8,870 nt of DNA from Patescibacteria group bacterium (GTDB taxonomy: Bacteria; Patescibacteriota; WWE3; UBA101185; UBA10185). The translations under genes and the position numbers were made by a program. Positions 1 to 5,533 of the stretch are shown here, piece after piece. The DNA is taken from contig JAHIRX010000047.1 of NCBI GenBank assembly GCA_018818485.1, positions 1 through 8,870 on the forward strand, read 5' to 3'. The notes under the pieces were generated by a model. It did no database searches. It was not told the DNA's origin and worked only from the letters and a program-made list of their open reading frames with translations. Position 1 is the first letter of the stretch, and every line of letters begins with the position of its first letter.

Positions 1-880
1 ATCAGCCAATTAAAGAGCATGCTCCACCGCTTGTGCGGGTCCCCGCCAATTCCTTTGAGTTTTAACCTTGCGATCGTACTCCCCAGGCGGCCTGCTTAAC
101 GCGTTAGCTTCGACACCCATCACAAGTGACAAGCATCTAGCAGGCATCGTTTAGGGCGTGGACTACACGGGTATCTAATCCGTTTTGCTCCCCACGCTTT
201 CGTCTCTCAGCGTCAGAATAGCCCCAGGTAACTGGCTTCCCCCTAGGTGTTCCGTATGATATCAACGCATTTCACCGCTACACCATACGTTCCGTTACCC
301 CCTAGCTATCTCTTAGTTGAACAGTATTGAAAGCCGCTTCTCGGTTGGGCCGAGACATTTAACTTCCAACTTGAACAACCGCCTACAGACTCTTTACGCC
401 CAGTAAAACCGGGTAATGCTTGCACCCTACGTATGACCGCTGCTGCTGGCACGTAGTTTGCCGGTGCTTATAACGAGGTTTACAACCCGAAGGCATTCAT
501 CCCTCACGCGACGTCGCTGCGTCAGACTTTCGTCCATTGCGCAATATTCCCCATTGCTGCCTCCCGTAGGAGTAGGGCCCGTTTCTCAGTGCCCTTCTGG
601 CTGGACATACACTTATACCAGCTATCCGTCATAGGCTTGGTAGGCATTTACCCTACCAACTACCTGATAGACCGCAGGCTCATCCCCAAGCGATAAATCT
701 TTGATGTTGCCATCACATAAGGTATTAGTCCATCTTTCGATGGGTTGTCCCTTACTTGGGGGTAGATTCCTACGTGTTACTCAGCCGTTTGCCACGGATA
801 TATTGCTATACCCGTTCGACTTGCATATTTTAGGCACGCCGCTAGCATTCACCCTGAACCAGGATCAAATTCTCATTAAA
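1..880 (-). rRNA. 16S ribosomal RNA, 5' part (3' end outside window)
   Basis: Read on the minus strand this is small-subunit rRNA from its 5' end (about 880) to roughly E. coli position 968 at base 1. Visible landmarks are the 5' block GATCCTGGTTCAG (near 854-867), the exact EUB338 target (GCTGCCTCCCGTAGGAGT near 556-573), the 530 loop region (434-452), the 806R target GGACTACACGGGTATCTAAT (near 161-180), and the 907-927 block with AATTGGCGGGG. It is about 88 nt shorter than the matching E. coli part, mostly because helix 17 is nearly missing. The short V regions, the G at about position 923 and altered 515 region suggest Patescibacteria/CPR; I cannot fix the class. The 5' end was placed by alignment to E. 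coli numbering and may be off by a few bases. Confidence 0.97.
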
Positions 881-886
881 AAGCCA

Positions 887-923
887 AACGCTTACAAATG
901 CGTTAGTAAGCTTAGTAAGCGTT
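887..923 (-). repeat. Hairpin plus tandem 9-mer in the 16S leader
   Basis: Seen directly: AACGCTTAC (887-895) and GTAAGCGTT (915-923) are a perfect 9-bp inverted repeat with a 19-nt loop, starting 7 nt upstream of the estimated mature 16S 5' end. Inside and overlapping the right arm, TTAGTAAGC occurs twice back to back (903-911, 912-920). In the precursor RNA this would form a local stem next to the maturation site. A role in 16S processing is inference; the usual processing stem pairs leader with trailer, and the trailer is outside the window. Confidence 0.6.
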
Positions 924-981
924 AAACGTTCTTTTCGCTTTACATGATCTTGAAAACTATCCTTTTACTGTGGTTCGATTA

Positions 982-1018
982 AAATTAATTTACTCAAAGG
1001 TATTTTCGAAATTAATTT
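982..1018. repeat. Duplicated palindromic 10-mer AAATTAATTT
   Basis: The self-complementary 10-mer AAATTAATTT occurs at 982-991 and again at 1009-1018, start to start 27 bp, in the AT-rich stretch between the rRNA promoter candidates and the 16S gene. It would be part of the transcribed leader if the promoter near 1071-1098 is used. Function unknown; in AT-rich DNA such words arise by chance fairly easily. Confidence 0.4.
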
Positions 1019-1030
1019 GTTTAAGGTTCA

Positions 1031-1140
1031 TATCAATGTGCAAAGGGCTAGTCTACACTAGTGTTACATATTTATCAATATAAATGGGCACCTGTCAACA
1101 CTTTAGTTTCTAGCTTGAATAGACACTATTCTATTGATAA
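1031..1140. repeat. Three ATTGATA sites in the divergent intergenic region
   Basis: TATCAAT occurs at 1031-1037 and 1073-1079, and its complement ATTGATA at 1133-1139. The second and third copies extend to a perfect 9-bp inverted pair, TTATCAATA (1072-1080) and TATTGATAA (1132-1140). These two overlap the candidate -10 of the rRNA promoter and the candidate -35 of the M23 gene. They could be operator sites shared by the two divergent units; this is inference from position and repetition only. Confidence 0.35.
1071..1098 (-). promoter_or_regulatory. Candidate rRNA operon promoter
   Basis: On the minus strand a perfect -35 TTGACA (1098-1093) is followed after 16 bp by GATAAA (1076-1071, 4/6 to consensus). 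Initiation would give a 16S leader of about 185 nt. An alternative nearby is TTGATA, a 17-bp spacer and TAGACT slightly downstream. The perfect -35 and position upstream of an rRNA gene support a promoter here; which -10 is used cannot be decided by eye. Confidence 0.4.
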
Positions 1141-1162
1141 CTTTTTCCGATAAAGGTATCCA
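1134..1162 (+). promoter_or_regulatory. Weak promoter candidate for the M23 gene
   Basis: TTGATA (1134-1139, 5/6 to the -35 consensus), a 17-bp spacer and TATCCA (1157-1162, only 3/6 to the -10 consensus) are followed by six bases and ATG at 1169. The hexamer itself is poor, but the geometry is that of the better promoters in this window and would make the transcript leaderless. The only SD-like word, AAAGG ending at 1156, lies 12 nt from the ATG, too far to be convincing. Confidence 0.3.
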
Positions 1163-1168
1163 AGATAT

Positions 1169-3478
1169 ATGGTAAAAGCCCTATTAATAATCCTTTTATC
1201 TTCCTTTTTTACTAAGCACATCGCTTTTGCGCAAATCTGGGAAAGAACAACATTAGAAAGTGACGCAATAGAGTGTGTAGAGCACTCTCCCTGGGGAGTG
1301 CTAGCAGGAGAACTAAATAGCAGCCTTTGGATAAACCCAGAAAATGCAGTCTTCATATCAAAAGACTTGGGAAATACCTGGGAAACACTGGGACTTAGTA
1401 ACCACGGGATAAGAGATTTAAAATACTATAATGGAAATATTTACGCTGCAACCTATTACTTTCAAAATGGACTACGGGGATTATACGTCTCTAATGATCA
1501 AGGAAAAAATTGGACTCATTTAGGTATAAGTTATGCTCCAGTTAAAATAGATAGAGATGAGGGTACTATATATTATGGCTCACAACATTATGGTCTCTGG
1601 GTAAGTTTTGATGAAGGAAAAACATGGGATCAAAAACTTGGCAACGGTGGAGATGGAACCACAGTAAAGACGCTAAGCTCTAGTGAAAATCTAGCATTAG
1701 TCTCTTCAACAATTGGGGTGTATAGGTCAGTAAACCGTGGGAAAACCTGGGAAGAAATATCCTTTCTAAATAACAAGGGCATATTATACTTTTATATAGA
1801 AGAAAACTTCGTCTTAGCAGCCTCTTACTATGACCAAGGACTCTTTAGGTCAAACGATTATGGAGAAAATTGGGAAAAAATAGAAAACTTTGGTAACTAT
1901 CCTATCGGAGATATTACTAAATTTGAAAATAATTACTTTATCGGAAGACAAACACCTGATTATCATTTCTCTGTTTATAAAACTTCTGATTTTTTAAATT
2001 GGGAAAATACAGGCTTAGACATAGGACAGCTAAACAAGGTCACAGATTTAACTTGGGTATTTTCGGAACCAGGCTACTTGTTTGCAGCCACAATAAACAA
2101 AGGACTCTATAGGTATCAGATACCAGAAGAAAGTATACTCGACCCATTTCTAGAAATCCCTTGGAAATACACTAACAACAATGAATTAGTAGATAAAATA
2201 ACTGCATACTTTGACCATAGCTACCCTCTTTTAGGCTACAGCCACTATAGTGAACCAACTGAGGATAACAAAACAACATTAAATTTTCTGGGAAAAAAAG
2301 ATAGTGAGCCAAACATTTACTACAGCTCTCATAGTGGTACTGATTTTGGATTAAGTTATGGGACTGAAATAGTGGCACCAGCATCCGGAAGTGCTACCTA
2401 CTTTACATGTAATGGGTGCGGACACTCTATAAGAATTGACCATATGAATGGGTATAAAACCACATATATGCATCTACAAGAACGGGACATAATAACAAGG
2501 GGTGGTCCGGTCTGGGTAAATGAAGGAGATAAGATTGGCTATGTCGGGATGACTGGTAAAACAACTGGACCTCACCTGCACTTTGAAGTGTCAAGGGGAC
2601 TATTTCCTGACGGTAGAACAGATCCTTACGGCTGGATTCCTAATAATGACGCTGATCCTTGGCCTATCTTAACCTGGAACGACAGTCTAGGAAACCATCA
2701 AGGTTCGAAAAGTAATTTTCTTTGGAAACAAGAAATTCCAAAAGTTTCTAAGTTTATAGAATCTGAAGTTACATCTTCTCTAAATAATATATCTGTATCA
2801 CTAACTTCTCCCTCGACAGTCCTCTCTATTAGAAAATCCTCAACACCACTACTCCACTTACAGTCAAATCTAAAATATTTAGAAGGAACTTCTTTTATTA
2901 TTGAGTTATTTAATCAACTTGGTGAGAAAATTGAAAATCTCAACAACGATATAAAATTTGTAATAGATTATTCACAAAGTAACTTATCAAACATAATACT
3001 TAATACGTTAAAACTCTACTTTTGGAATAGCTATTCAAAACTATGGGAGCCCTTGCCTTCATTTTTAGACCTTGAGAGTAAAAAACTAACAGCCTATTCA
3101 AGCCACTTAAGTGAATTTGCAATTTTAGGAGAGAAAGAACAAAAAGAACTTCCTGAAACTCAAATTTTGGTGTCTGGAAGTCAAAATAATGGGTGGTTTT
3201 ACGAATTTCCTCTAATTTCTTTTTCCTTTAGTGGGGACCAAAACAATAATATTGATACAACTTTCTATTCAATAAGCGAAAACGACACTTGGGAACCATA
3301 CACTCAGCCAGTTTTTATAAGCAAAAACGGTTTTGTGAACTTGAAATTTAGATCTTTAGATACTTTTGGTAACTTGGAAGACACAAATAAAATACTTCTA
3401 AAAATCAACACAGCTAATAAGTTTATTGATCAACTAAATGTTACTGAATCTTTTTTTGAGGTGAACTTTGAAAACTAA
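1169..3478 (+). CDS. Secreted Asp-box beta-propeller / M23 peptidase protein
   Basis: A 769-residue exported protein, probably a cell-wall hydrolase. Residues 1-21 form a signal peptide (K3, hydrophobic core, AFA before Q22). Residues about 22-320 carry Asp-box (BNR) repeats of SxDxGxTW type at 64-71, 108-115, 146-153, 187-194 and 228-235 and a degenerate one at 271-278, spaced about 41 residues, as in sialidase/sortilin-like propellers. Residues about 385-475 are a peptidase family M23 (LytM) domain with all expected residues: zinc ligands H388, D392 (HSGTD) and H471, and catalytic H435 (YMHL) and H469 (GPHLHFEV). The family cleaves peptidoglycan cross-bridges. Two beta-rich modules follow (about 540-655 and 665-748, Ig/OmpL47-like), and there is no LPXTG motif or C-terminal membrane segment. 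The propeller may bind glycans or target the enzyme (inference). No clear terminator is visible in 3479-3537 before the convergent mnmA. Confidence 0.9.
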   Translation: MVKALLIILLSSFFTKHIAFAQIWERTTLESDAIECVEHSPWGVLAGELNSSLWINPENAVFISKDLGNTWETLGLSNHGIRDLKYYNGNIYAATYYFQNGLRGLYVSNDQGKNWTHLGISYAPVKIDRDEGTIYYGSQHYGLWVSFDEGKTWDQKLGNGGDGTTVKTLSSSENLALVSSTIGVYRSVNRGKTWEEISFLNNKGILYFYIEENFVLAASYYDQGLFRSNDYGENWEKIENFGNYPIGDITKFENNYFIGRQTPDYHFSVYKTSDFLNWENTGLDIGQLNKVTDLTWVFSEPGYLFAATINKGLYRYQIPEESILDPFLEIPWKYTNNNELVDKITAYFDHSYPLLGYSHYSEPTEDNKTTLNFLGKKDSEPNIYYSSHSGTDFGLSYGTEIVAPASGSATYFTCNGCGHSIRIDHMNGYKTTYMHLQERDIITRGGPVWVNEGDKIGYVGMTGKTTGPHLHFEVSRGLFPDGRTDPYGWIPNNDADPWPILTWNDSLGNHQGSKSNFLWKQEIPKVSKFIESEVTSSLNNISVSLTSPSTVLSIRKSSTPLLHLQSNLKYLEGTSFIIELFNQLGEKIENLNNDIKFVIDYSQSNLSNIILNTLKLYFWNSYSKLWEPLPSFLDLESKKLTAYSSHLSEFAILGEKEQKELPETQILVSGSQNNGWFYEFPLISFSFSGDQNNNIDTTFYSISENDTWEPYTQPVFISKNGFVNLKFRSLDTFGNLEDTNKILLKINTANKFIDQLNVTESFFEVNFEN

Positions 3479-3537
3479 TAACTACAAAATAAGTTAAGGA
3501 TAATTAATGGTAAAAATCTAGGACAATAAATTATTTT

Positions 3538-4590
3538 CTATTGAATTATTCCCCCACCAATTACCATATCACCTGAGGGATTAAAAAAACTATGTTTGTA
3601 AAAAACTACACTTTGACCAGGTGCTACCCCAAATATTTTTCTCCTCGATTTAACTTTCCCTCTTGAAAATTTCGCTGGATATAGTTTTCCGAGATTTCTA
3701 ATTCTAACCCTACATCTAAAATTATCTCCTGGGTCATAGGATGTCCATCTCAGATCTACAACATCAAATTCTTTTTTATACGCCTTAGATTCCTCACCTA
3801 TTATTAGTTCATTTCTTTCCACATTTTTCCCAATTACATACATAGGTTTACCGAAATATTTTGAAACTCTAAATCCTTTTCTCTGACCAATTGTAAAAAA
3901 CCAAACTCCGTCATGTTCACCAACTATATTCCCTTCCTCATTCACCACATTACCTTTTTCAGGCTTAATTTTTTTAGATAAATAACTCTTTAAAGTAGCT
4001 TTTCCAACAAAACAAATATCGACACTCTCAGGCCTATTCACAGCCGGTATGTCATTATTCTTCGCAATAAGTCTTACCTTTTTCTTGGTAAAATCGCCTA
4101 AAGGTAACAGTATTTTCGAAAGTTTTTCGTTTGGAATTCTATATAGAAAATATGACTGATCCTTACTTTTATCCTTGCCCCTTAATAACATATTATTCTT
4201 AACCCTTACGTAATGGCCTGTTGCAACAAAATCAAAACCATTCTCCATAGCCCAATCATAAAATGCTCCAAACTTAACTTTCTCGTTACATAAAATGTCT
4301 GGGTTAGGAGTTTTACCTCGGGAATATTCACTAACGAAATACCCGATGATCTCCTCTTTGAATCTTCCACTAAAGTCTAAATCAATAAACTCAATACCAA
4401 GACGCTTTGCAACTTCCTCTGCAGACTGTCTCCCACAAATATCACATACCCCATCTTCTTCCCAACACTTAAAGTAAACACCAGTTACATCGAAACCTTT
4501 TTCTTTCAAAAGAAATGCAGCAGTAGCAGAGTCAACTCCTCCGCTTAATCCAACAGCAATTTTCTTGTTTTTTGATATAATCTTGCCCAC
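3538..4590 (-). CDS. mnmA: tRNA-specific 2-thiouridylase MnmA
   Basis: MnmA makes 2-thiouridine at wobble U34 of tRNAs for Lys, Glu and Gln, using ATP and sulfur relayed from a cysteine desulfurase. Evidence in the 350 residues (E. coli 368): PP-loop SGGVDS at 16-21; nucleophile region TPNPDILCN with D98 and C101; tRNA-binding GHYVRV near 125-130; second catalytic cysteine C193 in VDICF; FTIGQRKGF near 232-240 opening the C-terminal beta-barrel region, which runs to GGGIIQ. Three further cysteines form C42-x6-C49-x2-C52. The start is GTG at 4590: no Shine-Dalgarno lies upstream, but an extended -10 (TGATATAAT) ends six bases before it, so the mRNA should be leaderless. Stop is TAG. Sulfur-relay partners are not in the window. 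Confidence 0.97.
   Translation of the reverse strand: MGKIISKNKKIAVGLSGGVDSATAAFLLKEKGFDVTGVYFKCWEEDGVCDICGRQSAEEVAKRLGIEFIDLDFSGRFKEEIIGYFVSEYSRGKTPNPDILCNEKVKFGAFYDWAMENGFDFVATGHYVRVKNNMLLRGKDKSKDQSYFLYRIPNEKLSKILLPLGDFTKKKVRLIAKNNDIPAVNRPESVDICFVGKATLKSYLSKKIKPEKGNVVNEEGNIVGEHDGVWFFTIGQRKGFRVSKYFGKPMYVIGKNVERNELIIGEESKAYKKEFDVVDLRWTSYDPGDNFRCRVRIRNLGKLYPAKFSRGKVKSRRKIFGVAPGQSVVFYKHSFFNPSGDMVIGGGIIQ
4573..4581 (+). promoter_or_regulatory. Extended -10 for the 109-residue gene
   Basis: TGATATAAT (TGn plus perfect TATAAT) on the plus strand, lying inside codons near the start of mnmA. Predicted +1 is about 4588, giving a leader of about 30 nt that contains AGGAGG. No good -35 is seen, which extended -10 promoters tolerate. 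It forms the left arm of a perfect 10-bp inverted repeat (4573-4582 with 4596-4605). Confidence 0.6.
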
Positions 4591-4596
4591 GAAACG

Positions 4597-4605
4597 ATTA
4601 TATCA
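4597..4605 (-). promoter_or_regulatory. Extended -10 of mnmA (leaderless)
   Basis: On the minus strand TGATATAAT is followed by exactly six bases (CGTTTC) and the GTG of mnmA, so the predicted +1 is the G of the start codon. The same eleven bases CCTGATATAAT precede the glycosyltransferase gene at 7026-7036. This element lies in the 5' leader of the opposing 109-residue gene and touches its Shine-Dalgarno sequence at 4605. Confidence 0.65.
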
Positions 4606-4610
4606 GGAGG
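4605..4610 (+). promoter_or_regulatory. Strong Shine-Dalgarno AGGAGG
   Basis: AGGAGG seven bases upstream of the ATG at 4618. It is the only strong ribosome binding site in front of any gene in this window and fixes the start of the 109-residue protein. Confidence 0.8.
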
Positions 4611-4617
4611 AGTACTT

Positions 4618-4947
4618 ATGAGTTACGTAATAATGCAAGATCCGCTAATATTAAGGGAGGAGCTTTCGAAACACAGGTGTGTGATAATTGTTTTTGGGGC
4701 AAAATCTGGGTGGATGTGCGACGTTGAGGTATCAATGAAAAAGAAGGTTGCAAGAGAATCAAAGGCAACGAAAAACCAAATAGATTCCATCAGAATGGAA
4801 ATTCTAAAAACTATTGGAACATGTCGAAAAGGTTACCGAACTCTGAAGGACAGGCCTTGTCTCACGATGACAAAAAATCTTGCTGGTAAACTTCAATACA
4901 CAGAGGTAAGAATAGCGACAAAAAAAGAGGAGAAAAAATATTTATAA
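4618..4947 (+). CDS. Hypothetical basic protein, 109 residues
   Basis: I do not recognise this protein. It is well supported as a gene: extended -10 at 4573-4581, AGGAGG seven bases before the ATG, and a terminator hairpin starting 7 nt after the stop. The product is lysine/arginine rich with no signal peptide or membrane segment. A hydrophobic, beta-like stretch (CVIIVFGAKSGWMC, 21-34) is followed by a basic middle region (about 39-75) that could be helical. Cysteines are at 21, 34, 69 and 81 without a zinc-finger spacing. A nucleic-acid-binding role would suit the charge but is only a guess. It runs toward the HEPN gene and shares its terminator; it shows no resemblance I can recall to the RnlB antitoxin. 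Its promoter is interlocked with that of mnmA. Confidence 0.75.
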   Translation: MSYVIMQDPLILREELSKHRCVIIVFGAKSGWMCDVEVSMKKKVARESKATKNQIDSIRMEILKTIGTCRKGYRTLKDRPCLTMTKNLAGKLQYTEVRIATKKEEKKYL

Positions 4948-4954
4948 TACAGAA

Positions 4955-4982
4955 AAAGCATTCCAAACAAACGGGGTGCTTT
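4955..4982. terminator. Bidirectional intrinsic terminator
   Basis: AAAGCATTCC (4955-4964) pairs with GGGGTGCTTT (4973-4982), ten pairs including two G-U, with an 8-nt loop. On the minus strand the stem ends in TTTTTC, a good U-tract for the HEPN gene, whose stop codon is one base from the stem. On the plus strand the tail is TTTATTATTTC, weaker but usable for the 109-residue gene. Confidence 0.7.
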
Positions 4983-4983
4983 A

Positions 4984-5472
4984 TTATTTCTCTACCTTTA
5001 TATGTACAACCGCATTTGCCATTGCATCTACTATCATATTTACAATATCTAGGGATTGGTTATACGAAAGCTTTCTATAGTTATGAGGAAAATAGTGAAA
5101 TACTAAGTTTCTTCCCTGCTTCCAAGTTTTCCACAGTTTTTTACTCACGTTCTTACCTTCTCCTTTGTACCTGCTTAACTTTTCATAAATAGCGTTCTTA
5201 CCCTTAAAATTAGGGTTTAATATTCTTCCAATTCTAATCTCATCACTAAAATATTCCTCTTCTCGTATCATTCCGATGTCTAAAAGGAATCTTTTCAAAA
5301 ACCCCTCGTATGCTTTAGCAAAAGGAAATACCATAAAAGAATAATCCGAAATATCCGCTTGCTCATGATAATCGTGGACGAAGTTGAGGATAATCTCACC
5401 ATCCTCAATAAGATCTCTAATCTCATCAGGCATATACTCCCAAAGTGTACTGTCGCGGGGCACAACATTCAT
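4984..5472 (-). CDS. HEPN-domain protein, RnlA C-terminus-like putative RNase
   Basis: The 162-residue product (numbered from the ATG at 5472) carries the HEPN RNase signature R121-N122-x3-H126 (RNLVFH), with a helical segment SFMVFPFAKAYEGFLKRFL (44-62) holding E56. HEPN RNases cut RNA metal-independently, and the combination of E, R and H spaced RxxxxH recalls the C-terminal toxin domain of RnlA/LsoA (RNase LS) from type II toxin-antitoxin systems. Here the domain stands alone, without the RnlA N-terminal domains. The frame is open up to a TTG at 5514 that directly follows an in-frame stop. I prefer ATG 5472 because TTGAGG-17-TATTAT sits upstream and ends six bases before it, which implies a leaderless mRNA. 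No antitoxin is recognised next to it. HEPN assignment moderate; toxin or phage-defence role is inference. Confidence 0.7.
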   Translation of the reverse strand: MNVVPRDSTLWEYMPDEIRDLIEDGEIILNFVHDYHEQADISDYSFMVFPFAKAYEGFLKRFLLDIGMIREEEYFSDEIRIGRILNPNFKGKNAIYEKLSRYKGEGKNVSKKLWKTWKQGRNLVFHYFPHNYRKLSYNQSLDIVNMIVDAMANAVVHIKVEK

Positions 5473-5478
5473 AAGTAT

Positions 5479-5507
5479 ATAATACTTGGATAAGTCCCCT
5501 ACCTCAA
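5479..5507 (-). promoter_or_regulatory. Promoter of the HEPN gene (leaderless)
   Basis: On the minus strand TTGAGG (5507-5502), a 17-bp spacer, TATTAT (5484-5479), then six bases and ATG at 5472. Predicted +1 is the A of the ATG. This decides against the upstream TTG at 5514, which would lie upstream of the -35. Confidence 0.6.
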
Positions 5508-5515
5508 TGTACAAT
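5486..5515 (+). promoter_or_regulatory. Promoter candidate for the cation exchanger
   Basis: TTGGAT (5486-5491), 18-bp spacer, TACAAT (5510-5515, 5/6 to consensus). Predicted +1 near 5522 leaves about 12 nt of leader without any Shine-Dalgarno sequence. It is interleaved with the HEPN promoter on the other strand, so polymerase could probably not occupy both at once. Confidence 0.45.
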
Positions 5516-5533
5516 TAAGAAAACCCAACTGCC

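Noticed and set aside
12..20. TGCTCTTTA on the minus strand, like an rRNA antitermination boxA
   Set aside because: It lies within the mature 16S sequence around position 950, not in the leader; coincidental resemblance.
701..925. Open frame across the 16S 5' end and leader
   Set aside because: It lies in rRNA sequence read antisense and shows no protein-like features.
1048..1061. CTAGT-CTAC-ACTAG palindrome as operator
   Set aside because: Five-base arms of a common AT-rich word; no repetition elsewhere in the window.
1126..1356. Minus-strand frame over the start of the M23 gene
   Set aside because: Shadow of a clear signal-peptide coding region, no own promoter or homology.
3479..3567. 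ATGGTAA/TTACCAT inverted repeat (3507-3513, 3561-3567) as terminator between the M23 gene and mnmA
   Set aside because: Only seven pairs with a 47-nt loop and no convincing U-tract; inner CAATA/TATTG pairing is too weak.
4618..5472. 109-residue gene plus HEPN gene as a toxin-antitoxin pair
   Set aside because: They are convergent, not an operon, and the 109-residue protein does not resemble RnlB; left as unproven.
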